Source: Ferdinandcohnia sp036962705
Lineage (GTDB): Bacteria > Bacillota > Bacilli > Bacillales > Bacillaceae_L
Length of the DNA stretch: 64,000 nucleotides
Assembly: GCF_036962705.1 (NCBI RefSeq)
Contig: NZ_JBALOQ010000045.1
Location: forward strand, 20,721 to 84,720
Direction of reading: 5' to 3'
The notes under the pieces were generated by a model that worked only from the letters and a program-made list of their open reading frames with translations, had not been told where the DNA came from and made no database searches. Of the stretch, positions 26,700 through 34,830 are shown piece after piece; position 1 is the stretch's first letter; each line of letters starts with the position of its first letter. The position numbers and the translations under genes are program-made.

Positions 26700-27557
26700 G
26701 TGACAAATCATCTAGTATTACAAACGGACTTTGGATTAAGTGATGGTGCTGTAAGTGCAATGTACGGTGTGGCAATCTCAGTGGACCAGTCACTTCGGAT
26801 TTTTGATCTAACTCACGACATTCCGCAATTTAATATATGGGAAGGCTCTTATCGGCTATATCAGACGATTTCCTACTGGCCAGAAGGCACAGTTTTTGTA
26901 TCGGTTGTTGACCCTGGTGTCGGTTCAAATCGAAGAAGTATCGTGGTAAGGACAGGATCAAATCAATACATTGCCACACCAGATAATGGTACGGTCACAC
27001 ATATACAGAAAAAACTCGGTATTCAAGAAGTGAGGATCATTGATGAAAGTATAAATCGTTTACCTTTTTCAGGAGAGTCTTATACGTTTCATGGTAGAGA
27101 TGTCTATGCCTATACGGGGGCAAGACTTGCATCCGGTTTGATTTCATATGAAGAGGTTGGACCCCTTGTTCCTGTTGATTCTCTTGTTGAGTTAGAGATA
27201 ACAGAGGCAACTGTTCAAGAGGATAGTGTCTTAGGCACGATTGATATTCTTGATATTCGTTTTGGTAATCTATGGACGAATATTGAGCGCGAGACTTTCA
27301 ACCAACTGAATGTGGAGTATGGAGATCATTTCGAAGTGACCATCGAAAATGAAACTCGCCAAGTATATAAAAATATTATGACATATGGCCGCTCATTTGC
27401 AGATAGCCATCTTGGCGAACCGTTATTGTTTATTAATTCTCTTGATAAAATCGGAGTTGCCATCAACCAAGGTTCATTTGCTAAGGCTTATCATATCGAG
27501 ACTGGTGTGAATTGGAAAATTTTTATTCGTAAAATTCTGAAAAACGTATATAATTAA
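26700..27557 (+). CDS. SAM hydroxide adenosyltransferase (SAM hydrolase, DUF62 family)
   Basis: A 285-residue member of the fluorinase/chlorinase superfamily that in non-halogenating bacteria hydrolyses S-adenosylmethionine to adenosine and methionine. Conserved motifs are LQTDFGLSDG near the N-terminus, DLTHDIP near 38, VDPGVGSNRR near 74 and FHGRDVYA near 124, which includes the Asp/Arg/His positions that orient water. Start GTG at 26700 with GGAGG 8 bp before it; the earlier in-frame start lies in the T-box terminator and is rejected. It is the first gene of an operon with an ECF importer. Confidence 0.88.
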   Translation: MTNHLVLQTDFGLSDGAVSAMYGVAISVDQSLRIFDLTHDIPQFNIWEGSYRLYQTISYWPEGTVFVSVVDPGVGSNRRSIVVRTGSNQYIATPDNGTVTHIQKKLGIQEVRIIDESINRLPFSGESYTFHGRDVYAYTGARLASGLISYEEVGPLVPVDSLVELEITEATVQEDSVLGTIDILDIRFGNLWTNIERETFNQLNVEYGDHFEVTIENETRQVYKNIMTYGRSFADSHLGEPLLFINSLDKIGVAINQGSFAKAYHIETGVNWKIFIRKILKNVYN

Positions 27558-27599
27558 ATATTGTGTAAATTAAATATATTTATAGGAGGTAGGAGATTA

Positions 27600-28151
27600 A
27601 TGAAAGGCTTGTCTGTTAAAACGATTGTTGCGATTGGCATTGGTGCTGCTGTTTTTGTGATTTTAGCGAAATTTGTTGCACTTCCAACACCGATACCTGA
27701 TACAACGGTTCAAACGTCATATGCATTCTTGGCCCTTATGGCTGTTGTGTTTGGTCCTATAGCAGGTGCCTTAATTGGATTGATCGGCCATACATTAAAC
27801 GATGCCATTACGTGGGGTTCAATTTGGTGGAGCTGGGTTATTGTCTCAATGCTAGTAGGATTTATATTTGGGCTCGTTAAAAACAAAATTGATATTGAAT
27901 CTGGAATTATAAATGCAAAGAAAATTGTGACTTTCAATATTGTTCAGGTTATCGCACAGGCAATTGGCTGGTTTGTTGTTGCACCGACATTGGATATTTG
28001 GATTTATGCTGAACCAGCAAATAAGGTGTATGTTCAAGGTCTAGTAGCAGGGGTTTCAAATATGATAACTGTCGGAGTCATTGGTACCATTTTATTAATT
28101 GCTTATGCGAAAACAAGAAGTAAAAGTGGAAGCTTAACGAAGGATTTATAA
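27600..28151 (+). CDS. ECF transporter S component (UPF0397 family)
   Basis: A 183-residue integral membrane protein with five to six hydrophobic segments, including the FGPIAGALIGLIGH motif characteristic of UPF0397 S components. ATG at 27600 with AGGAGG 10 bp upstream. Databases often label this family a riboflavin transporter; the Met-type T-box, absence of an FMN riboswitch and adjacency to SAM hydrolase favour an adenosyl/methionine-type substrate here. That is inference. Confidence 0.85.
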   Translation: MKGLSVKTIVAIGIGAAVFVILAKFVALPTPIPDTTVQTSYAFLALMAVVFGPIAGALIGLIGHTLNDAITWGSIWWSWVIVSMLVGFIFGLVKNKIDIESGIINAKKIVTFNIVQVIAQAIGWFVVAPTLDIWIYAEPANKVYVQGLVAGVSNMITVGVIGTILLIAYAKTRSKSGSLTKDL

Positions 28152-28182
28152 AGTGTAGCCTATAGTTTGCTGGGAGAGTAGT

Positions 28183-29898
28183 ATGATGAAACAACCTGTT
28201 ATCGAATTTTTGAATTATAGCTTTACATATCGTAGCCAAGCAGAGCCTACTCTTCGGGATATTAATCTTAAAATATATGAAGGTGAGAAGGTATTAATTG
28301 TTGGGCCATCAGGATCAGGGAAAAGCACGATTGGAAATTGCATGAACGGGCTTGTTCCCTTTTCTTATAAAGGGAGTATTCAAGGTAGTCTTCGGATTAA
28401 CGGGAAAGAAGCAAAGGACTTAGATATTTTTACATTATCAAAGATGGTTGGCACTGTATTACAGGATCCAGATGGGCAATTTATTGGACTCTCGGTTGGG
28501 GAGGATATTGCTTTTGCTTTAGAAAATGATTGTGTGCCACAAAAAAGTATGTTTGAAACCGTAGCGGAAGTATCAAAAATGGTGGAAATGGAGGGATACT
28601 TGCAGTCATCTCTTCACCAGCTTTCTGGAGGACAAAAGCAAAGGGTATCCTTGGCAGGAGTGATGGTCGATCAAGTATCAGTCCTTCTCTTTGACGAACC
28701 ATTAGCGAACCTTGACCCAGCAACTGGTCAACATGCAATTGATCTAATCGATCGGATTCAAAAAGAAACGAATACAACAGTAGTGATAATAGAACATCGC
28801 TTAGAGGATGTTCTGTATCGCCACGTAGATCGAATAATTGTCGTGGATGAAGGAAAAATTGTCGGTGACATGAACCCAGATGAGCTTTTGTCCAAACCAA
28901 TTTTAGAGGAACGACATATACGAGAACCATTGTATGTTAAAGCAGTAAAGTATGCAGGCTGCAATATAACTAAAGAAATGAAACCAGCATATCTTCCTTC
29001 CTTTGATGTGGATGCATGTAAGGAAAGATTAACAGAGTGGTTTGAACAGGTTGCAACTCCTATAGGGCGAGAGAAGACTACTCCTATCTTAGAGTTAGAA
29101 CATGTATCCTTTAGCTATGAACAAGGTATTGAAACAATACGAGATTTGTCCTTTACAATTGAAAAAGGTGAGATGGTAAGTATTGTTGGAAAAAATGGGG
29201 CTGGAAAATCTACTCTTTCAAAACTTATTTGCGGTTTTGAAAAACCTAGTTCAGGGAGAATTTTTTTTTCAGGCCAGGACATTACCAAAGATACGATAAA
29301 AGAACGGTCATTACGGATTGGGATGGTTATGCAAAATCCAAATCATATGATTTCAAAGCATATGATTTACGATGAAGTTGCACTAGGACTTGTCATCCGT
29401 AGTTTACCGGAGGATGAGGTTAGGGAACGGGTTGAGAAAACGCTCAAGGTGTGCGGCCTTTATCCGTTTAGAAAATGGCCGATTTCTGCGCTCAGCTTTG
29501 GACAAAAAAAGCGCGTTACCATTGCTTCTATTCTTGTTTTAGAGCCTGAAATCATTATTTTAGATGAGCCTACGGCAGGGCAAGATCTCCGTCATTATAC
29601 AGAAATTATGGAGTTTCTTGTGGGGTTAAACAAACAGGGTATGACGATTATTATGATTACGCATGACATGCATTTAATGCTTGAGTATACACCACGTGCA
29701 ATTGTGATAGCAGGAGGAGAAAAAATCGCCGATCAATCTGCTACAAGGGTGTTAACAGATTCTCAGATTATTAAACAAGCTAACTTAAAGGAAACTTCCT
29801 TATTTGAATTAGCAAAACGAGCAGGAATAGATGAACCTCTTGAATTTGTTGAACGTTTTATTGCATATGATAAGGAGGTACGGAAAACATGGCAGTAG
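28183..29898 (+). CDS. ECF transporter double ATPase (EcfA1-EcfA2 fusion)
   Basis: A 571-residue protein with two complete ABC domains in tandem. Walker A GPSGSGKST is near residue 41 and GKNGAGKST near 335; signatures are LSGGQKQRVSLAG and LSFGQKKRVTIAS; Walker B LLFDEP and IILDEP. This is the YkoD-type fused energising subunit. It overlaps the downstream T component by 10 bp, indicating translational coupling. Confidence 0.92.
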   Translation: MMKQPVIEFLNYSFTYRSQAEPTLRDINLKIYEGEKVLIVGPSGSGKSTIGNCMNGLVPFSYKGSIQGSLRINGKEAKDLDIFTLSKMVGTVLQDPDGQFIGLSVGEDIAFALENDCVPQKSMFETVAEVSKMVEMEGYLQSSLHQLSGGQKQRVSLAGVMVDQVSVLLFDEPLANLDPATGQHAIDLIDRIQKETNTTVVIIEHRLEDVLYRHVDRIIVVDEGKIVGDMNPDELLSKPILEERHIREPLYVKAVKYAGCNITKEMKPAYLPSFDVDACKERLTEWFEQVATPIGREKTTPILELEHVSFSYEQGIETIRDLSFTIEKGEMVSIVGKNGAGKSTLSKLICGFEKPSSGRIFFSGQDITKDTIKERSLRIGMVMQNPNHMISKHMIYDEVALGLVIRSLPEDEVRERVEKTLKVCGLYPFRKWPISALSFGQKKRVTIASILVLEPEIIILDEPTAGQDLRHYTEIMEFLVGLNKQGMTIIMITHDMHLMLEYTPRAIVIAGGEKIADQSATRVLTDSQIIKQANLKETSLFELAKRAGIDEPLEFVERFIAYDKEVRKTWQ

Positions 29899-30719
29899 AG
29901 ATGCTATATTATATTGAGCGCAAGTCAGCTGTTCATCAACTTACTGGTGCGACAAAGCTAATTTGCTTATTATTGTGGTCTTCTGCTGCAATGTTGACCT
30001 ATGATACACGAATTCTCCTTTTTTTATTTGGATTTAGCCTTTTTATTTTTCTAGTTTCTAAAATTAAGCTAAAGGAGATTTCGTTTGTCCTTCTGTTTAT
30101 CTTATTATTCTTGTTGTTGAATAATCTTGCTATCTATGCTTTTTCTCCTCAAGAGGGAGTAAATATTTATGGGACGAGTCATGTGTTAGTTGAGTTTGTC
30201 GGAAGATATAATATTACACTTGAGCAGTTGTTTTACCAGTTTAATATTACAATTAAGTATTTTACAGTTATTCCAGCGGCATTATTATTTATTGTGACAA
30301 CAAACCCAAGCGAATTTGCTGCATCCCTAAATCGCGTCGGCATTAGCTATCGGATTTCTTATGCGGTTGCACTTGCTTTGCGCTACATTCCGGAGGTTCA
30401 AAGAGACTTTTGGAACATCGCACGTTCTCAGCAAGCAAGAGGGATTGATATGTCGAAGAATGAGCGGCTACATAAGCGAATAAAAAATGTAGCTTCCATT
30501 CTTATCCCTTTAATCCTATCGAGCCTGGACAAAATAGAAACAATCAGTAATGCCATGGAACTACGAGGATTCGGAAAAAACAAAAAGCGTACCTGGTATA
30601 GTTTACGCTCCTTTCAAATAGCCGATTATGTGACGGTGGTTATATTCATTGCCATATTAATAATCTCTATGATTGTGACTTTTCATGATGGGAACCGATT
30701 TTATAACCCTTTCCATTAA
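29889..30719 (+). CDS. ECF transporter T component (CbiQ family)
   Basis: A 276-residue membrane protein with about five helices and the two cytoplasmic coupling motifs of EcfT: ARSQQARGID near 179 and AMELRGFGKN near 219 (ARG-type signatures that contact the ATPases). It completes a dedicated ECF module of S, fused A and T subunits. The stop codon lies within the first arm of the interspersed repeat copy 2. Confidence 0.9.
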   Translation: MAVEMLYYIERKSAVHQLTGATKLICLLLWSSAAMLTYDTRILLFLFGFSLFIFLVSKIKLKEISFVLLFILLFLLLNNLAIYAFSPQEGVNIYGTSHVLVEFVGRYNITLEQLFYQFNITIKYFTVIPAALLFIVTTNPSEFAASLNRVGISYRISYAVALALRYIPEVQRDFWNIARSQQARGIDMSKNERLHKRIKNVASILIPLILSSLDKIETISNAMELRGFGKNKKRTWYSLRSFQIADYVTVVIFIAILIISMIVTFHDGNRFYNPFH

Positions 30720-30850
30720 CTTTATTCAGTTGGGGTTCAAACCCCAACTGAATAAAGTTAAAGCCTCCGGCGGATGCCTCGATTTTTCAATGGAAACTTT
30801 TCGAGCTTGCTCGAAAAAAATCGGGCGCAAATACGCCAAGGCGCATTTGA
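30718..30850 (+). repeat. Interspersed repeat element, copy 2
   Basis: Starts at the EcfT stop codon. A 20-nt inverted repeat (30718-30737 / 30740-30759) precedes the same conserved block as copy 1: GCCTCCGGCGGATGCC, TTTTCGAG..CTCGAAAA, GGGCGCAAATACGC and GCGCATTTGA. The outer palindrome arms (AACTTTA / TAAAGTT) match copy 1 while the inner arms differ yet remain complementary. Confidence 0.9.
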
Positions 30851-30858
30851 AATATAAA

Positions 30859-30893
30859 AAGGAATACCAGTTAATAATGTGGTATTCCTTTTC
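30859..30893. terminator. Bidirectional terminator
   Basis: An 11-bp stem (AAGGAATACCA / TGGTATTCCTT) with a 10-nt loop; U-rich downstream on the plus strand, and A-rich upstream so that it also ends the minus-strand small gene. Confidence 0.8.
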
Positions 30894-30899
30894 CTGTTT

Positions 30900-31067
30900 T
30901 TAGGTTAATGGTTTGTTTTGTTTTAAAAGGTTTGAAGCGGGAAGTGTAATAATTTTTCCTCCGATTTGTACATGGATGGAATCGTTAAATATTGCTTTTA
31001 CTATCCCTTTTAACTGGACAGTTGAATTAACCGTGATCTCTTTTTTGGATTCGTTATTGGCAGTCAT
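30900..31067 (-). CDS. Small conserved-type hypothetical protein, 55 aa
   Basis: An ORF of 55 codons with an excellent ribosome binding site (GAGGAGAATTGCC before ATG). The product begins MTANNESKKEITVN and has a beta-rich, KOW/OB-like pattern (QLKGIVKAIFNDSIHVQIGGKI). No membrane segment. It ends directly before a terminator on its own strand. I cannot name the family; the clean start, end and terminator make it a credible gene. Confidence 0.65.
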   Translation of the reverse strand: MTANNESKKEITVNSTVQLKGIVKAIFNDSIHVQIGGKIITLPASNLLKQNKPLT

Positions 31068-31437
31068 GGCAATTCTCCTCTCAGAGTTTTATATTATTAT
31101 TTAGAGGTTAAAATAAAAACATTATATCCTATACTTATGAAAATTATTCACGTAAATTATCGTTTATTTTATTATTTTACATTGATTCTTTTGTCTTGCG
31201 CAAGTTTCACGAACTGGTCATTTTTACCTTATTGATGCTTATAAGTATAATAATAAAATAGATTGAAAATTTTGTCAGTACATTTTTAAAATCAAGTTAA
31301 AATTATTAATTACTCTTTCCATAAGAATTTTCAGTGTTTAGATTGAAGAGAGGGGGATGCGACAAAAGCAGGGCTATGGGATTGTGGATTTGGAATTGAT
31401 GTGGGGTTCAAGCCTATCAGTAATAGTAGGAAGAATC
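31068..31437. other. Intergenic region, AT-rich
   Basis: This spacer should contain the promoter of the minus-strand 55-aa gene. Towards its right end lies a short plus-strand ORF (from 31357, behind GAGGGGG) that runs into a terminator and into the antisense of the DUF4097 gene; I do not consider it a gene. Nothing else can be supported. Confidence 0.4.
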
Positions 31438-31470
31438 AGCAAAAGCGCCCAGCTACGAGCGCTTTTTGCT
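31438..31470 (-). terminator. Terminator of the DUF4097 gene
   Basis: AGCAAAAGCGC pairs with GCGCTTTTTGCT (one bulge). It lies directly beyond the stop codon of the minus-strand gene. Confidence 0.75.
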
Positions 31471-32322
31471 TTATCTAATAGTTGCTATTCCGCTGTTTAC
31501 TTCAATATTTATATCATAGGTGCCAGCACCGTGTTTTCCTTCAATATTCCCTTTATCCCTTGTGGAATCATCAAGGGAGAAATTGTTGGAAATATGGCCG
31601 CTATTTGATTTACCTTTTAATATAAAGTCAGCATCATTTGGTAGGTCAAGATCAAGTAGCCCTGAGTTTACGCTTGCATCAATTGAATCCGTGAGGTCTG
31701 AAATCGTTGTTTTTAAACGTCCAGAGTGGACTTCGGCTTCTAGTTTCCCAATGTATTCATCCACTGTCACGTTACCAGAGCGAACATCGATTTCCCCACT
31801 TTTTGTAGTAAGCTTATCAATACTGGAATTTCCGGAAGCAACGTTGTGAGTAAATGTTTCTACAGTTAGGTTTTCCAATCTCATATTTCCAGAATGGACA
31901 TCTGCAGATAGCTCGTTTATCTCCATTGAGGCGCCGTCAAATTCCAAATGGCCAGAACCGACTCTAAATGATAGATCTTGATCATAATCTTCAGGGATAT
32001 ACACAGTTAGTTTTGAATTATTAAAGAAAGGGAGCGAGCCCCAGTTAAAAAATCCACGTTCATAAGTGACCTCTATCTTGTCACCACTTTTTGAGACATG
32101 CACTTCGCCTTTTCCTTTCAGTTCAGCTTCCACGTCGTCGCGGTTTTCAGGAATAACAGTTGTGCTAATCGACGAAATATCAATTTCAATCTCGTCAATT
32201 TTTTCGGTAACTTTGGCGGAGTCTCCAGAATTCCCAAAAGGAAGCCCAGGAATACGGTACAGATTTGTTATCAATAAATAAGCTCCAATAAGAACGAAAA
32301 ATATAATTAATATTTTCTTCAT
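31471..32322 (-). CDS. DUF4097 (toastrack) family protein, LiaG-like
   Basis: A 283-residue protein with an N-terminal membrane anchor (about 4-22) followed by a long right-handed beta-repeat region in which HSGNMRL, SGNSSI, SGEIDV, SGNVTV, SGRLKT and SGLLDL recur every ~20 residues, the hallmark of DUF4097. B. subtilis LiaG, in the cell-envelope stress operon lia, has the same size and layout. No liaFSR genes are adjacent here. It is probably extracytoplasmic and envelope-related. Confidence 0.82.
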   Translation of the reverse strand: MKKILIIFFVLIGAYLLITNLYRIPGLPFGNSGDSAKVTEKIDEIEIDISSISTTVIPENRDDVEAELKGKGEVHVSKSGDKIEVTYERGFFNWGSLPFFNNSKLTVYIPEDYDQDLSFRVGSGHLEFDGASMEINELSADVHSGNMRLENLTVETFTHNVASGNSSIDKLTTKSGEIDVRSGNVTVDEYIGKLEAEVHSGRLKTTISDLTDSIDASVNSGLLDLDLPNDADFILKGKSNSGHISNNFSLDDSTRDKGNIEGKHGAGTYDINIEVNSGIATIR

Positions 32323-32437
32323 TTTTTCTAACCTGCCTTTATCATTTATTCTATCCTTATCATAAAAGAAGAAAGAGAATGATGTAACGCACCACCGATA
32401 TATTTCTAAATAAGACCAGAGGCTTATAAAAAGAAAA

Positions 32438-32466
32438 AAGCAGATTGCATTTAATACAATCCGCTT
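32438..32466 (-). terminator. Terminator of the HxlR gene
   Basis: On the minus strand, AAGCGGATTG pairs with CAATCTGCTT, followed by a T-run. It lies 13 bp beyond the HxlR stop codon. Confidence 0.88.
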
Positions 32467-32478
32467 AAACTTGATGAT

Positions 32479-32796
32479 TTATGAATCTATTTTAACCCAG
32501 TCCTGCGACCATTTTTGGATTTCATCCATTAAAGATTTTAGGGCCAACCCTTTTTCAGTTAATGAATATTCAATACGTACAGGGGTTTCTGGGTATACGT
32601 CTCGCTTAACGATTCCTTGATTCTCTAGATCCTTAAGTCTTTCTGAAAGAACTCTTCCACTGATTCCAATTGAAGATTCAATCGTGCAAAAACGCTGTGG
32701 ACCGTTGAGAAGTTGGAAAATGACAAGTCCTGTCCACCGTTGCCCAATTAAATTCATAGCTTTTTCGAATTTAGGACAAATTATATTTGTATCCAT
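32479..32796 (-). CDS. HxlR-family regulator, CatR/YodB-like quinone sensor
   Basis: A 105-residue winged-helix DUF24/HxlR regulator. Cys7 in IICPKF is the N-terminal cysteine that in B. subtilis YodB and CatR is modified by quinones and diamide, releasing the DNA. It is divergent from a CatE-like catechol dioxygenase, the natural target of such a repressor. The intervening palindrome at 32883-32899 overlaps the dioxygenase promoter. The name catR is likely but not proven. Confidence 0.85.
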   Translation of the reverse strand: MDTNIICPKFEKAMNLIGQRWTGLVIFQLLNGPQRFCTIESSIGISGRVLSERLKDLENQGIVKRDVYPETPVRIEYSLTEKGLALKSLMDEIQKWSQDWVKIDS

Positions 32797-32852
32797 ATTT
32801 CCTTCACCCCTATGAATATATTATAGCGCATTGTAATAAATAATAAACATAC

Positions 32853-32899
32853 TTGACATAATTTAATTACAAAAATATAATTACTTACATAAAGTAAGT
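32853..32899 (+). promoter_or_regulatory. catE-type promoter and HxlR operator
   Basis: Consensus TTGACA (32853-32858) and TATAAT (32876-32881), 17-bp spacer. The inverted repeat ACTTAC-ATAAA-GTAAGT (32883-32899) begins directly after the -10 and so covers the transcription start, a typical repression site for the divergent HxlR protein. Confidence 0.8.
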
Positions 32900-32928
32900 T
32901 ACTAATAAAAATCAGGAGGCACTTAAAA

Positions 32929-33780
32929 ATGAAATATCAACGCCCACCATATACATTTGTAGGTCTTGTAGACTTAAAGGTAACCGATTTACAACGTTCT
33001 TTAACATTTTATCAAAATACAATTGGATTTAAAGTATTAGAGCAGTCTGAAAGAAAAGCGCTTTTAACTGCGGATGGCAAAACACCGTTGTTATCTATTG
33101 AACAGCCTGACGGCATTACACCAAAAGAGCCACGCCGAACAGGGCTTTACCATTTTGCATTGCTTTTACCAACCCGAGTGGACTTAGGAAAAATACTTTA
33201 TCATTTCGTCCAAAATAATGTTCGAATTGGAGCATCAGACCACGCAGTAAGTGAAGCTCTCTATTTAGATGATCCAGATGGAAATGGAATTGAAATTTAC
33301 AGAGACCGTCCTGACACAGAATGGGAATGGAATAATGGTGAAGTAAAAATGGTGACAGATCCACTTGATGGCCAAGGTGTACTTGAGGCGGCAAATGGTG
33401 AAAAATGGACCGGACTTCCAGAAGGTACAGTAATGGGTCATGTTCATATGCATGTATCTGAGTTGGCAAAAACGGAAGATTTCTATACAAAAGGTCTTGG
33501 TTTTGATGTTGTTACTCGTTATGGAGGCATGGCATTATTCATTTCAACAGGAGGCTACCACCACCACATTGGACTTAACACATGGAATGGCGTAGGTGCA
33601 CCTGCACCATCTGAAAATAGTGCCGGAATTAATTCGTTCACACTTGTACTGCCTAACGAAAATGCCTTACAAACAACAGTCGAAAACCTGAAGAAAATTG
33701 GCGCATATGTCCAAGAAGAGGACGGAGTCATGGTTACAAAAGATCCGTCTGAAAATAAAATAAGACTTGTTGTTGCATAG
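32929..33780 (+). CDS. catE: Catechol 2,3-dioxygenase-like VOC enzyme (CatE-like)
   Basis: A 283-residue protein of two vicinal-oxygen-chelate modules (about 8-125 and 165-280). Candidate metal ligands are His in GHVHMHVSEL (near 168), His in the HHHIGLN segment (near 206) and a C-terminal Glu. B. subtilis CatE is an extradiol catechol 2,3-dioxygenase induced by quinones under CatR/YodB; the divergent HxlR gene with Cys7 gives the same context. CatD (the partner oxidoreductase) is not in the neighbourhood. AGGAGG precedes the ATG. Confidence 0.85.
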   Translation: MKYQRPPYTFVGLVDLKVTDLQRSLTFYQNTIGFKVLEQSERKALLTADGKTPLLSIEQPDGITPKEPRRTGLYHFALLLPTRVDLGKILYHFVQNNVRIGASDHAVSEALYLDDPDGNGIEIYRDRPDTEWEWNNGEVKMVTDPLDGQGVLEAANGEKWTGLPEGTVMGHVHMHVSELAKTEDFYTKGLGFDVVTRYGGMALFISTGGYHHHIGLNTWNGVGAPAPSENSAGINSFTLVLPNENALQTTVENLKKIGAYVQEEDGVMVTKDPSENKIRLVVA

Positions 33781-33793
33781 TTAAAAGTGGATT

Positions 33794-33823
33794 AAGCAGC
33801 TATCTTCGGGTAGCTGCTTTTTT
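33794..33823 (+). terminator. Intrinsic terminator after catE-like gene
   Basis: A 9-bp stem (AAGCAGCTA / TAGCTGCTT) with an 8-nt loop and a T-run. Confidence 0.9.
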
Positions 33824-34034
33824 ATGTTGTTGCACAAATTTTGCCGAATAAACAGATTACGAGATAACTAGTTTTGTTGGAATAAATATGATATTATTGG
33901 AAATGTATGGTAGGCCTTTCTCAGTTTGAGGAAGGTCTACATTTTTATATTCAAAAAAGGGAAGGGGAAATAAAAAATGAAGGTGGAAATGAAATTTTGC
34001 AATGTGTTTGATCCTAGTAAGGAGGATACATACT

Positions 34035-34457
34035 ATGAGCCATAAGGATTACTTTGTGGAGCAGATCAAGTTTATTGACACAAACTTTCAGGAATTAAAA
34101 AATCTCTATTTATCCTCCACACCACTTAAGGAAAGGAACCAGAACTTTTTTAGTTCTTATAATAATGAGCTTAAAAGTTACTTGAAAAATGAAGTGGCTG
34201 AATCTTTACCAATGGTTTTTATCGGAACAAAGGTAACGGTTATGTTTGATGGGGAAAATGATTATGAGGATTATATAATTTGTTTGCCAAATCAAATAGA
34301 CCCGGATACAGGTTGTATATCATTTTTATCGCCAGTCGGAAGACAATTATTATTGCGAAAAGTGGGCGAAAAGGTATTACTAAACACGCCAGCGGGCGGC
34401 CTCCCGGTTACAATTCAAAATATAACATTTGCGGGAAATTTAATTTTACAACAATAG
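34035..34457 (+). CDS. Small GreA/GreB C-terminal-domain-like protein
   Basis: A 140-residue protein. The N-terminal ~60 residues are helical and possibly a short coiled coil; the C-terminal half (FLSPVGRQLLLRKVGEKVLL and TPAGGLPVTIQNI) resembles the FKBP-like domain of transcript-cleavage factors GreA/GreB. The acidic hairpin tip of true Gre factors is not evident, so it may act as a Gre-like RNA polymerase secondary-channel regulator rather than a cleavage factor. ATG at 34035 is chosen because TAAGGAGG precedes it; a 22-codon frame (33977-34045) overlaps the start and might be a leader peptide. Confidence 0.65.
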   Translation: MSHKDYFVEQIKFIDTNFQELKNLYLSSTPLKERNQNFFSSYNNELKSYLKNEVAESLPMVFIGTKVTVMFDGENDYEDYIICLPNQIDPDTGCISFLSPVGRQLLLRKVGEKVLLNTPAGGLPVTIQNITFAGNLILQQ

Positions 34458-34473
34458 TTATTAAAGCGCTTCC

Positions 34474-34515
34474 AATCCACTTCTTTTTTTATGTAGAAAA
34501 AGGAAGTGGATTTTT
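34474..34515 (+). terminator. Intrinsic terminator after Gre-like gene
   Basis: A 10-bp stem (AATCCACTTC / GAAGTGGATT) followed by TTTTG. Confidence 0.85.
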
Positions 34516-34569
34516 GCTTGTTAATTATTGGACGATTCGATACAATAACCTGTATATATTGAAATAGTT

Positions 34570-34806
34570 AAGTGATGATAGGAATCAGTAGCAATTTATC
34601 TCCCTGTACCAGAGAGCCGGTGGTTGGTGAAAACCGGAACAAAGATAAAATGCGAATTACCTCCTTGAGCTTTCTTTGTGAACCCGAAAGGCAACTAGCA
34701 AAGAACGGACGAGCCGTTATTCGAATGGAGCGGAAGATGCATATCTTCAAACAAGGGTGGTACCGCGTGCAACCACGTCCCTTTTTTAGGGGCGTGGTTT
34801 TTTATG
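34570..34806 (+). promoter_or_regulatory. Tyrosine T-box riboswitch of tyrS
   Basis: The loop-E GAA is followed by U and the specifier UAC (tyrosine), then CTCCTTGAG. The T-box core AAGGGTGGTACCGCG is at 34753-34767, and the terminator AACCACGTCCC / GGGGCGTGGTT (34771-34799) ends in a T-run. The UGGU core fits a tRNA with A73. A promoter (TTGGAC-17-TGTATA, 34528-34556) precedes it. Uniquely, 568 bp separate the terminator from the tyrS ATG. Confidence 0.92.
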
Positions 34807-34830
34807 TTTTTTTTTGGAGGCTTGATTCCG

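Noticed and set aside
27600..28151. Calling the ECF S component a riboflavin transporter
   Set aside because: No FMN riboswitch or riboflavin genes are nearby. The T-box and SAM hydrolase point to a methionine-related substrate, so the database-style name was not used.
31357..31608. An 83-codon plus-strand ORF behind GAGGGGG
   Set aside because: It crosses a terminator and continues antisense to the DUF4097 gene; the protein has no recognisable pattern.
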